From Bradyrhizobium sp. CCBAU 53338 (GTDB taxonomy: Bacteria; Pseudomonadota; Alphaproteobacteria; Rhizobiales; Xanthobacteraceae), in NCBI RefSeq assembly GCF_015291665.1, contig NZ_CP030048.1, positions 4,092,001 through 4,156,000 of the forward strand: a stretch of 64,000 bases of DNA, read 5' to 3'. Of this stretch, positions 29,191 to 36,924 are shown one piece after another. Every line of letters begins with the position of its first letter. Within the stretch, counting starts at the first letter, position 1. Under the pieces are notes generated by a model. The model was not told the DNA's origin, did no database searches, and worked only from the letters and a program-made list of their open reading frames with translations. The translations under genes were made by a program, and so were the position numbers.

Positions 29191-29853
29191 TCAAAAGACG
29201 AAGGCGGCGGCCCGTTCCAGGCCGGGCAGCACCGGAGCCGCCGCGTCGAACAACGGCCGATAGCCGAATTCGCCGTGGGAACGGGTTACGATCATGGCGC
29301 GCGACGGCCGTGATTCGGCCGAGACCCCGACCAGGCGTCCACCTTCCCGAAGTTGCCCAAACAGGCCGTCCGGCGTCACCTCGGTGGCGCCGTTGAGGAC
29401 GATCACGTCATAGGGTGCGGCGGACGCCTCGCCGTCGACACAGGCCGCGGCTTTGCAGGTCACATTGGTGAGCCCCAGGTTGGCGACGGCTTCCCTGGCT
29501 TTCGCGACCAGAGCCGAATCGCTTTCCGTTGCGGTGACCTGACGCGCAAGCTTGGCGGCGAGCGCAGCGAGGTAACCAGTGGCGCAGCCAACGACCAGCA
29601 CGTTGTCGTCCTCGCCGATCTCGGCGGCCTGAAGCAGCTTGCCGGTAAGTTGCGGCTTGATCAGGAAGCGCTTGGCGCCGCTCTCGCTGACGTCGAGATC
29701 GAGGTCGAGATAGGCCAGAGCCTGCCGGCTCGCAGGCACGAACAGCTCACGGGGAACCGTGAGCATGGCATCGAGAATGCGGCGATCGGTGACGTCATTG
29801 GTGCGCACCTGGCCATCGACCATTTTTTGGCGCGCGGTCGAGAAACCGGACAT
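29191..29853 (-). CDS. Protein-L-isoaspartate O-methyltransferase-family protein
   Basis: This is a 220-residue SAM-dependent methyltransferase of the PCMT family. MSGFSTARQKMVDGQVRTNDVTDRRILDAML opens the protein, and VLVVGCATGYLAALAAKLA is the SAM loop at about residues 82-100. Classical enzymes have GTGSGY there, while the rhizobial TolC-linked group has a changed loop, so isoaspartyl repair is not certain. ATG 29853 is used; the open frame to 30090 lacks support. It is upstream of tolC and on the same strand. Confidence 0.88.
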   Translation of the reverse strand: MSGFSTARQKMVDGQVRTNDVTDRRILDAMLTVPRELFVPASRQALAYLDLDLDVSESGAKRFLIKPQLTGKLLQAAEIGEDDNVLVVGCATGYLAALAAKLARQVTATESDSALVAKAREAVANLGLTNVTCKAAACVDGEASAAPYDVIVLNGATEVTPDGLFGQLREGGRLVGVSAESRPSRAMIVTRSHGEFGYRPLFDAAAPVLPGLERAAAFVF

Positions 29854-29990
29854 TTGCGGACCCTGCAAGGCGGACGATGCCGCGGAGATGGATTGGCGGC
29901 ATCTTTGGAGCAGGCTCCGCGAAAACGCAACACGTCCGTTGGCCGGTCCGCCAACGGTTGCACAGCGCGTGGCGGCGGAGGAGAGAGGTC

Positions 29991-30170
29991 CTATTCGATC
30001 GCGACGGCAAGGCGGCCGATCAGGGCTGCCACTTCGTCCAGCCGCGCTGAATCGGGGCTCTCGACTGCGCGAGCAAGACACGCGAGGCACTCATCGTCGC
30101 TCAATTCAGGAACATCCGCCGGCAAAATCGAAGGGGCCAGTTGGACACGTTCGATCTCGATGTCGGGCAT
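29991..30170 (-). CDS. Small conserved-looking protein, function unknown
   Basis: This is a 59-residue acidic protein starting MPDIEIERVQLAPSILPAD and ending in a helical segment (ARLDEVAALIGRLAVAIE). ATG 30170 has GGAG about 9 bp upstream. The frame stays open to 30245, but that part crosses the spacer toward the tRNA. Composition and start make it plausible. No domain is recognised. Confidence 0.5.
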   Translation of the reverse strand: MPDIEIERVQLAPSILPADVPELSDDECLACLARAVESPDSARLDEVAALIGRLAVAIE

Positions 30171-30363
30171 GGGAATCAGCTCCGTAAGAGTCCGGCCCCA
30201 CAAAGCTCGAATTGAATTAAGTCGATTTGGTGCCGTGCAGGACACGTCCGCTTGAACGCGATTCTGCGCTTGGTTCGGACGCCTCGAGGCTGCGAACTTA
30301 GTCGAGCGACGTCGCCTGTCACATCAACAGCGACCCACAAATCATTGGTGAGAAAGCGGAATT

Positions 30364-30438
30364 TGGCTCCCCGGGCTGGATTCGAACCAGCGACCATCCG
30401 ATTAACAGTCGGATGCTCTACCGCTGAGCTACCGAGGA
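30364..30438 (-). tRNA. tRNA-Asn (anticodon GTT)
   Basis: The minus strand folds into a cloverleaf. The acceptor TCCTCGG pairs with CCGGGGA (one G-U), the D arm is GCTCAGCGGTAGAGC, the anticodon stem CCGAC/GTCGG-type carries loop CTGTTAA with anticodon GTT, and the T arm contains GGTTCGAATCC. The 3' CCA is encoded (30364-30366). Confidence 0.97.
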
Positions 30439-30534
30439 AAAGAGCGAACCAGTCGCTCGCGCGGGGCTGCGTATAACAAAGCCGGTTGCGCTTGCAAAGG
30501 ACGAATTCGCCATCGTGCGCAAAGCATCGAGAAA

Positions 30535-30549
30535 GGGCTGATCCAGCCC
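30535..30549 (-). terminator. Short hairpin with T-rich tail
   Basis: GGGCTG and CAGCCC pair around ATC. On the minus strand the stem is followed by TTTCTC. It lies 25 bp after the stop of the degenerate ORF at 30574, so it would end transcription from that side. Confidence 0.4.
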
Positions 30550-30573
30550 CTCCTCGGCTTGGGTCAGGTCAAA

Positions 30574-30825
30574 TTACTCGGCGACGAACGAGGTGGACTT
30601 GGTGCCGGAATCGTAGCGCAGGCGAAGCGCGGTGAACTTGCAGAGGTTGACGTTCTTCCAGAGCACGGACTCGTTGTAGTTCTCCCAAACAACGCGGATA
30701 TTCCAGACGCAGCCTTCGTCATTATCATCGTCGAACTCGACATAGGTGCTGGCCTGGTTCTGCAAGACCTTGTCCAGTTCGTTGTCCCATTCGTCCAAGC
30801 CATCGTCCGGTGTGTTGAAGCCGAG
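30574..30825 (-). pseudogene. C-terminal remnant of a small secreted-type protein
   Basis: The last 83 codons read as good protein: LGFNTPDDGLDEWDNELDK, then TYVEFDDDNDEGCVWNIRV and WKNVNLCKFTALRLRY, with two Cys placed as in a family of small periplasmic proteins that I recall having D-x-W...L...FDD...C...NVC patterns. No ATG, GTG or TTG start with a signal peptide is found in this frame. Upstream the frame runs into Arg-rich low-quality sequence and then the hairpin cluster at 30855-30962. I read it as a gene that lost its N-terminus. It could alternatively be a frameshifted intact gene. Confidence 0.4.
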
Positions 30826-30854
30826 GAATTGACGTCGATCGGCGCAAGCGCCGC

Positions 30855-30962
30855 GGCAACCAAGGCGTTGCCTTGAACAGTTCGTCCGGAGCGTGGTCGA
30901 GAGTTTCGACGGCCTCTCGACCCGCGCTCCGGCTCGTTGCGCGACGCGAGACGCGCAACGAG
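30855..30962. repeat. Three consecutive strong hairpins after the flotillin gene
   Basis: Hairpin 1 is GGCAAC/GTTGCC (30855-30872). Hairpin 2 spans 30886-30932 with arms CCGGAGCG/CGCTCCGG and GGTCGAGAG/CTCTCGACC, 17 base pairs with a 1-by-2 internal loop. Hairpin 3 is CTCGTTGCGCG/CGCGCAACGAG (30933-30962), 11 pairs. They lie between the flotillin stop (31007) and the remnant ORF. They may be inserted REP-type palindromes, an RNA 3' end, or a small RNA. Confidence 0.6.
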
Positions 30963-31006
30963 CGAAGTCATATCGTTTCGAATTCTCCGTAGCAATGAAC
31001 CAACAT

Positions 31007-32716
31007 TCATAGATCGGCGGAGTTTGTTTTCTCCGGCGCAGGCACCGCCGCCGGCACTGTCGCGGCACCGTTGGCCTTGCCTGTAACGGCGCCAACCAGC
31101 GACTTCACGGGATCATCGCCCGGTGCAAAGCCGCTCTGGCGCAGGATCTCGTCGATCATCGGACGCAGCGCGTGGACCTTGAGCAGTTCGCCGGCGAGCC
31201 CCTCGCCGAAGCCGACGCCGCCGCCTGCAGCTCCGCTGCCGTTGCCGCCGAACGCACCGCCGGTGTGCAGGATGCGAACGTCCTTGAGGTTGGCGATCGG
31301 CTTGACCATCTCGGCCAGCGCCGACGGCATCGTCTCGATCCGCTTCTTGGCAATCTCGAAATCGATGACGTTGCTGCCGAGCTTGTTCTGCGCCTCGTTC
31401 TTCATGGTGATGACGGCGGCCTCGGCCTCACCGATGTTGCGCACGCCAACCGCCTTGATCTTGTTGGACTCGGCTTCGGCCGTCGCCAGCGTCTTGACGG
31501 CTTCGGCGCGGTCGAGCGAAGCCTTCTTGTCGGCTTCGGCCGCGACGATCAACTCGGTGGATTTGCGTTCGGCCTCGGTGCGCGCGGCCAGCACCTGGGT
31601 CAGTCGGGCGCGATCCGCGACTTCGACGGCGCGCGCGGTCACGACCTTTTCCTCCGCCGATACGGCGAGTGCTTCGGCCGCCTTGGCTTCGGCTACGGCC
31701 TCTGAAGTCTGCTTGCTCTTGGACGCGATCTGGATCTCGTTTTCCTGGGTTGCGATCTGGATTTCGCGCTGCGCATCGGTCTTGCGCTTGTTGATCGCGA
31801 GATCCGACTCGATGACGGCGGTCTCCTTGACCTGCTTGGCGCCCGCCTCCTTCTCCGCGACCGCCCGGTCGGTGTCGATGCGGGCGTTCTCCTCGGTCAG
31901 GCGCGCGGTCTGCGTCGCGGTGGCGACCTCGGCGCGCGTGCTCGCGGTCTTGTTGGCAATGTCGCGCTCCTGCGACAGCTCGGCTTCCTTCTTGGTCCGC
32001 TCGATCCCCAGCGTCTGCTGGCGCGCCTCCAGATCCTTCTGCGCGATCGCGACCTCGTTGTCGCGCACGATCGCGTTGCGGTCGCGTCGGCGGGTTTCCG
32101 TGATGGTCTTGAGCTGGGTCAGGCCTTCGGCGTCGAAGAAGTTCTCGGGGTTGAAGAATTTGACATCGGTCTGGTCGAGCTTCGTGAGCGATACCGACTC
32201 CAGCTCGAGGCCGTTGGATTTCACGTCGGACTCCACGGTCGCCTGCACGTGCTTGACGAAGTCCGAACGTTTTTCCTGGAGCTCCAGGATGGTCATGGTC
32301 GCCGCCACCGAACGCAGGCCGTCGACGAATTTGGCCTCGACCTGGTTGCGCAGGGCTTCGGCGTCGTTGGTCAATGCGCCCAGGGTCTGGCTCGCCAGCG
32401 CAATGCTCTCGTCATCCGGGCGAACACGGACATAGAACTCGGCCACGATATCCACGCGCAGCCGATCCTTGGTGATGAGGGATTCCCTCTCTTTCCGCTC
32501 GACCGTAAGCCTGAGCGTTTTCAGGTTCACGCTCGCATAGGAATGGAAGATCGGCAGGATCATGGCGCCGCCGTCGAGCACGACTTTCTTGCCACCGAGG
32601 CCGGTGCGCACGAAGGCCTCATCGCGCGTGGCGCGCTTGTAGAGAATGGTGAAGATAATGCCCAAAACGACGATCAGCGCGACGCCGATCACGGCCGGGA
32701 CTGCGATGTCGAACAT
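31007..32716 (-). CDS. Flotillin (YqiK/FloT-like)
   Basis: This is a 569-residue scaffold protein of membrane microdomains. An N-terminal membrane segment (AVPAVIGVALIVVLGIIFTIL, residues 5-25) is followed by the SPFH/band-7 domain to about residue 200. A long Ala/Glu-rich coiled coil with repeated AEA-type heptads runs to about 470. The C-terminal region holds a Gly-rich stretch (GGAFGGNGSGAAGGG) and a Pro/Ala tail. It lies 19 bp after the YqiJ-like gene, as in the E. coli yqiJ-yqiK pair. The third gene of this operon is PspA-like, so a role in membrane stress is likely. Confidence 0.93.
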   Translation of the reverse strand: MFDIAVPAVIGVALIVVLGIIFTILYKRATRDEAFVRTGLGGKKVVLDGGAMILPIFHSYASVNLKTLRLTVERKERESLITKDRLRVDIVAEFYVRVRPDDESIALASQTLGALTNDAEALRNQVEAKFVDGLRSVAATMTILELQEKRSDFVKHVQATVESDVKSNGLELESVSLTKLDQTDVKFFNPENFFDAEGLTQLKTITETRRRDRNAIVRDNEVAIAQKDLEARQQTLGIERTKKEAELSQERDIANKTASTRAEVATATQTARLTEENARIDTDRAVAEKEAGAKQVKETAVIESDLAINKRKTDAQREIQIATQENEIQIASKSKQTSEAVAEAKAAEALAVSAEEKVVTARAVEVADRARLTQVLAARTEAERKSTELIVAAEADKKASLDRAEAVKTLATAEAESNKIKAVGVRNIGEAEAAVITMKNEAQNKLGSNVIDFEIAKKRIETMPSALAEMVKPIANLKDVRILHTGGAFGGNGSGAAGGGVGFGEGLAGELLKVHALRPMIDEILRQSGFAPGDDPVKSLVGAVTGKANGAATVPAAVPAPEKTNSADL

Positions 32717-32735
32717 GATTTTCTCCGATAATGAC

Positions 32736-33398
32736 TTAGCTGCTGCTTGGAGTAGGTTTTGTCGGTTTCAGTTCATCGTCAGCCCTGACAGCCACGAAAC
32801 GCGTGTCGACGCGATCGACCAGGAGCACCAATGTGCCTTGGGGCAGCGGCGATGACGTGGGCGCGGCGACCGCCGAGACGAAATGCCTGTTGCCGTGGAT
32901 GTCCGCGACGCTGACACGGCCGGGCGGCCCTTGGTCGAGCGGACCGACCACGACCTCCCCGACGCGGCCGACGAGATCGCCGAGGCCGACGGCGTAGCTC
33001 TCGTCCTTGGGAATGATCCGTGCGATGCCGCCGCTGGCGGCACGGACCAGCGGCACCGAGACGACGACCGCGGCAAGGGAGGCGATCGAGGCGGGCAACG
33101 GGCCGGCCACCATCCGTGCGACGTCCTGGATCAGGAAGCCCGTGATCGAGAAGGCGCCGAGCGCCAGCAACAGGAAGATCAGCAGCGGCACGCCGCCGAC
33201 GTTGATCCAGGAGATGGCGTTGATGACGCCGTTGTCGCTGGGATGGCTGAAATCGATGCTGGTGCCGAGCATCTCGCTGAGCGAGGCCCCGACCAGCATC
33301 GTGACCACTTCGAGCGTGCCGACGATGAGGATCATGGCCGCCGCGATCGCGAACGGCCGGACCTCCGGCGACATGACGTGTTCGAGCAATGCGCTCAT
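32736..33398 (-). CDS. YqiJ-like inner-membrane protein with OB-fold domain
   Basis: This is a 220-residue protein. Hydrophobic segments are seen at about residues 16-38 (FAIAAAMILIVGTLEVVTMLVG), 66-90 (GGVPLLIFLLLALGAFSITGFLI) and 97-120. From about residue 130 a soluble beta domain follows (GLGDLVGRVGEVVVGPLDQGPPGRVSVAD), the NfeD/OB-like part that partners flotillins. It lies 19 bp before the flotillin gene and 12 bp after the PspA-like gene, so all three form one operon. Confidence 0.88.
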   Translation of the reverse strand: MSALLEHVMSPEVRPFAIAAAMILIVGTLEVVTMLVGASLSEMLGTSIDFSHPSDNGVINAISWINVGGVPLLIFLLLALGAFSITGFLIQDVARMVAGPLPASIASLAAVVVSVPLVRAASGGIARIIPKDESYAVGLGDLVGRVGEVVVGPLDQGPPGRVSVADIHGNRHFVSAVAAPTSSPLPQGTLVLLVDRVDTRFVAVRADDELKPTKPTPSSS

Positions 33399-33410
33399 GA
33401 CACGATGCTC

Positions 33411-34565
33411 TCAGGAACGCGACTTCAACCGCGCGAGCCTCGCCGCAATTTCCTTGTCGCGATGGAGCGCGCTGAGTTCGTCGATGTCACTCGAATACGG
33501 AATGCCCGGCGGCACGCCGGTGACGCGCGCCACCGCCCTGCCCGCACGCAGCGCCTTCGCCGTCGCCGAGCTGCCGCCACGCTTCCGCGGCGAATTCGAC
33601 GCCTGGTGGCTCGCCGCGGCCTCGCTCTTTTCAAGATCGACGCGGCGCCGTTCGGCATCCTGAAGCGCCGAGAGCACTGCGCGCAGCGAGGTGACGCATT
33701 GCTCGATCTTCTCGTTGTTCTCGTCGATGGCGCGGGAGAGCACCTCGAACTGCGCCTCCAGATCCATCTGCCGCGCGATACCGGCGCGAGCGAGATCGTC
33801 GCGGCTGTCGGCGATCGCGCCCTCGATCTTGGCAGCGAGATCGGTCATCTCGCGTTCGATCTCGGTACGACGCGCATTGAGGCGGTATTCCTCGGCGCGC
33901 GCGGCAGCAAGCGCATCGCGCGCCTCGCTCTCGGCGCGCTCGATCTCGCGAATGGCCTGGCCGACCACTTTCAGCTTGTTGTTGCCTTCCGCCTGCTCGA
34001 TCGCGTCATAAGCGATGCCGGCAATGAGACGTCCGACCCGGGACAGGAAATTCTCGGGAGCGGCTGCGATGGTATCCATAGCGTTCTCCTCCTCTGGCAG
34101 ACTGTTCGGCGTGACGCCGTAGTGAACTTCGAAACCGTCGTCGGTGCGGATCAGGTGCGCGGGCACGCTCTGGCCCCAGCCGTCCGCGTAACCGACGTAG
34201 TCGAAGGGCACGCTGAAGCGCCCTTGCACGGTGGAAATCGAAATGGTGGCCGGCCCCTTGATCTTGGCCAGCTTGTCGTCGAGCGGCAGGCGGCGGCCTT
34301 GCGCGGCGCGATAGTCCGCGCGGTCGCGCAGGCCCAGCGTCACCAGCCGCGACGGCAGCGCGGTTTCTTTCCGGATCGGCTCGTAGGCATGGGCATGCAG
34401 CAGCACGACATTGGAGCCCACGTTATGGGTTCGTGCGACCTCATCCAGGATCTCCATCATGCGGTCATAAGCCTGGAACGTCGCCTCCATGGCGGCCTTG
34501 GCGGCCGGATCAGGGGCAAGCCGGTATCGAAGCGCCGATGGCGCATTTCGGGGCGACGGGCTCAT
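33411..34565 (-). CDS. PspA/IM30-like coiled-coil protein with a TnpB-like N-terminal region
   Basis: This is a 384-residue protein. Residues 163-384 are PspA/IM30-like: an amphipathic start (MDTIAAAPENFLSRVGRLIAGI) and long helices (NNKLKVVGQAIREIERAESEARDALAAARAEEYRL), ending in a basic tail. Residues 1-162 resemble the N-terminal (non-nuclease) part of IS605-type TnpB proteins: LRYRLAPDPAAKAAMEATF, LHAHAYEPIRKETALPSRL and the block LPLDDKLAKIKGPATISIST-VQGRFSVPF. The RuvC and zinc-finger parts of TnpB are absent. ATG 34565 is the first good start; GTG 34574 is possible. A second strong site, GAGGAGGAG, lies 6 bp before in-frame ATG 34079, so a PspA-only product may also be made. The TnpB resemblance is from memory of family patterns. 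Confidence 0.8.
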   Translation of the reverse strand: MSPSPRNAPSALRYRLAPDPAAKAAMEATFQAYDRMMEILDEVARTHNVGSNVVLLHAHAYEPIRKETALPSRLVTLGLRDRADYRAAQGRRLPLDDKLAKIKGPATISISTVQGRFSVPFDYVGYADGWGQSVPAHLIRTDDGFEVHYGVTPNSLPEEENAMDTIAAAPENFLSRVGRLIAGIAYDAIEQAEGNNKLKVVGQAIREIERAESEARDALAAARAEEYRLNARRTEIEREMTDLAAKIEGAIADSRDDLARAGIARQMDLEAQFEVLSRAIDENNEKIEQCVTSLRAVLSALQDAERRRVDLEKSEAAASHQASNSPRKRGGSSATAKALRAGRAVARVTGVPPGIPYSSDIDELSALHRDKEIAARLARLKSRS

Positions 34566-34574
34566 GGAAAGCAC

Positions 34575-34597
34575 TAAAGCACCATTTTGGTGCTTTA
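34575..34597. promoter_or_regulatory. Perfect palindrome with NtrC-type core before the PspA-like operon
   Basis: Arms TAAAGCACCA and TGGTGCTTTA flank TTT, a perfect 23-bp palindrome. Its core GCACC-ATTTT-GGTGC is the NtrC-binding consensus known from enteric glnA-type promoters. It ends 9 bp upstream of ATG 34565, too close for an activator of a promoter downstream. It would act as a repressor site, as a remote site, or as an RNA hairpin over the leader. A terminal hairpin of a decayed IS605-type element is another reading. Confidence 0.55.
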
Positions 34598-34872
34598 CAA
34601 AGGGGGAGTTCGATCACGTTCCGCTGATCCTGATGCACTCTGAAGGTTAGTCGCTGTCGCCCGGGGCCGCGTTCAAGGCGGGCCATCACTCCTAGTTCAC
34701 CGCCGATCAAGACTTCCTGCACGCTCGGGTTGCAATTTTACGTAAAGTCGACAGCGACTGAGACATGAGACCAGGGTTGTGATGGGCAACTCTCTCGCCG
34801 TCATCGCCGCGTGCGGGGCACGGACTGTGCGCTATCCCTTCGCATCCCAACACGCAGACACAGCCTCGCGAT

Positions 34873-35448
34873 CTCGCGGCGCGTTGCGCCCGAGCTTTGC
34901 ATCGCCGCATCACCCCTCCTATGTCAGAGGGTGCAGGGAAGACCGGGTGCCGGCTGGCACCCGCGGTCCACTGTGCGATATCTGCGCTACAAGAGGCTGC
35001 ACAGCGGCATACAGGTGAAGCCAAAACATCCGGCCTTCCCTGCGCAGTGGGTTGACGGCTTATGCCGTGGTCTCCCCGGGGAGCGATGCACTATTGCCCC
35101 CGTCGCCTTGCAGATGGCTGATGCGCGGGCCCGGTTGGGCTCCACGCATCACCGCAAGACTTGACGCACAGACTCCGGGCGTCAGGACGACACGGTTTTG
35201 CCGTACGCCGTCACACCGGTCGTGTGCGCGAGGCCCTTGCTCACGGTTGCCCGCCCTGCAAAACCCTTCGCGCCGGTGTGACCCACGTCCACCACGGCTC
35301 ATCCCACGTTCGTGACGATCGCGATACGCCCCCTGACCGGGATGAGGTGGCGGATATCTACTGCAAATCAGAAATTCGGTAAAGGAGAATATTTTCGCCA
35401 GCGACGATTGACCCGCTGATTGGGTGTTTTGCTCGTCGGGCAACGCAA
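34873..35448 (-). repeat. 576-bp dispersed repeat, copy B (inverted)
   Basis: This is the reverse complement of copy A at 20644-21219, with equal length and about eight differences by eye. The boundary toward 35448 is sharp: both copies begin TTGCGTTGCCCGACG and the outer flanks are unrelated. At the other end similarity fades gradually, with shared patches down to about 34786. No target duplication or terminal inverted repeat was found. The stretch 34598-34872 between the palindrome and this repeat holds no gene I can recognise. The channel gene starts 95 bp beyond the sharp end. Confidence 0.85.
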
Positions 35449-35542
35449 GGGATGGTGTTTTATGACGGACTGAGCCATCAATTCGTGACGGGACTGTCCT
35501 CAAGGATCCGCCAATGACGCGGCTCGAGACCGGGAAACATCG

Positions 35543-36685
35543 ATGACACGTCCGCAACCGGCCACCAGCTCTCGCGCTCGAACCGGTCGGCTGCCCTGGC
35601 CGGTCGCGGCCAAGGTCACGCGCGGGCTGGTGTTGGCACTGCTCATCTGCGTGACCTGGTCTACGGCCCAGGCAGAGACCGCCAGGCTCCGGGTGGCGAC
35701 CCGCGTCGTCCCACCCATGGTCGTCGAGAAGAACGGCACGCTAGGCGGCTTCAGTATCGAGCTCTGGAACAGCATCGGAAAACGACTGAACCGCGAGACC
35801 GAATATGTCGTGTTGCCGGATGTGCGCGAATTGCTCGACGCTGTGGCAAGTGGACGGGCCGATCTCGCCATCGCGGCCATCTCGATCACGTCGGAGCGAG
35901 AGGACAGATTCGACTTCTCCCAGCCGATCATGAACTCGGGCCTGCAGGTTCTGGTGCGTGGCAATGCCGTCAATGTCGCAGCCAATCCGTTGCGCGAGCT
36001 GATGCAACTGTTCTTCTCGCGCACGCTGCTGATCTGGCTCGGTGTTGCGCTTCTCCTGATCCTGGTTCCCGCGCATCTGATGTTTCTGGTCGAGCGAACG
36101 CATCACAGCGGAATCATTCCCACCCGGAAATATTTCCCCGGAATCTTCCATGCGATGTTTTGGGCGGCGGGCACGCTCGCCACCCAGGCCGACCAGATGC
36201 CGCGGCACTGGATGGCTCGCATCGTGGCCGTGCTATGGATGTTCACGGGGGTGGTGTTCGTCGCCTTCTATACGGCGCAGCTGACGGCGTCTTTGACCGT
36301 GCAGCAGATCAAGGGACCGATCAACGGCCCGCAGGATCTCGTCGGCAAGACCGTCGGCACGACACGGGGCAGCACGGCGACGGCTTATCTGAATGAGCTC
36401 AAGACCGAGGTTCGCGAATACGAGAAGGTCGATGACCTCTACCACGCGCTACTGGACCAGCAGGTCGACGCGGTCGTGTTCGATTCACCCGCCCTGCTTT
36501 ACTTCACGACCCACGACGGCAGAGGATTGGCCCGGACCGTTGGCGAGGTGTTCCACAAGGAAGACTACGGCATCGTTTTTCCGATGGGCAGTCCCCTGCG
36601 CAAGCAAGTGAACGAAGCTCTTCTGGGGCTCCGCGAGGGCGACACATATCAGAGGATTTACGAGGAATGGTTCGGCAAACGTTAG
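35543..36685 (+). CDS. Glutamate-receptor-like ligand-gated ion channel
   Basis: This is a 380-residue protein laid out like a prokaryotic ionotropic glutamate receptor. It has a signal peptide to about residue 44, then the first half of an amino-acid-binding domain (S1, about 46-150). A membrane helix follows (TLLIWLGVALLLILVPAHLMFLVE, 161-184), then a pore loop (IFHAMFWAAGTLATQ, 201-215), a second helix (222-245) and the hallmark YTAQLTASLTV (243-253, compare SYTANLAAFLTV of animal receptors). The second half of the binding domain (S2, 256-380) completes it. The pore has no TVGYG, so ion selectivity is open. It stands alone, without ABC transporter genes. Start MTRPQPATSS at 35543; a longer N-terminus is possible. 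Confidence 0.85.
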   Translation: MTRPQPATSSRARTGRLPWPVAAKVTRGLVLALLICVTWSTAQAETARLRVATRVVPPMVVEKNGTLGGFSIELWNSIGKRLNRETEYVVLPDVRELLDAVASGRADLAIAAISITSEREDRFDFSQPIMNSGLQVLVRGNAVNVAANPLRELMQLFFSRTLLIWLGVALLLILVPAHLMFLVERTHHSGIIPTRKYFPGIFHAMFWAAGTLATQADQMPRHWMARIVAVLWMFTGVVFVAFYTAQLTASLTVQQIKGPINGPQDLVGKTVGTTRGSTATAYLNELKTEVREYEKVDDLYHALLDQQVDAVVFDSPALLYFTTHDGRGLARTVGEVFHKEDYGIVFPMGSPLRKQVNEALLGLREGDTYQRIYEEWFGKR

Positions 36686-36924
36686 ATAGGTCAGCCGGAA
36701 CGAGGTCCCGTCGTTCGGGCTGAGGCGTCCCGACAAATCAGACGATCTTGCTGCAAGGCGAATCTGCGTCACGAATCCGTCAGGTGTGATTCCGAGATTT
36801 CCCGGACCGGCCTCGGACCCCGGTCGTTCAACAGCTTGTCCGCAGCATATCCACAGCTCGACGCGGACGATTTGTGCAGAATTCACCAGCCACTTGCTGC
36901 GCACAAATCCACAGCCAACCCGGC

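Noticed and set aside
34575..34597. Palindrome as an ordinary terminator of an upstream gene
   Set aside because: No gene ends toward it on either strand, and no T run follows; a regulatory or mobile-element origin fits better.
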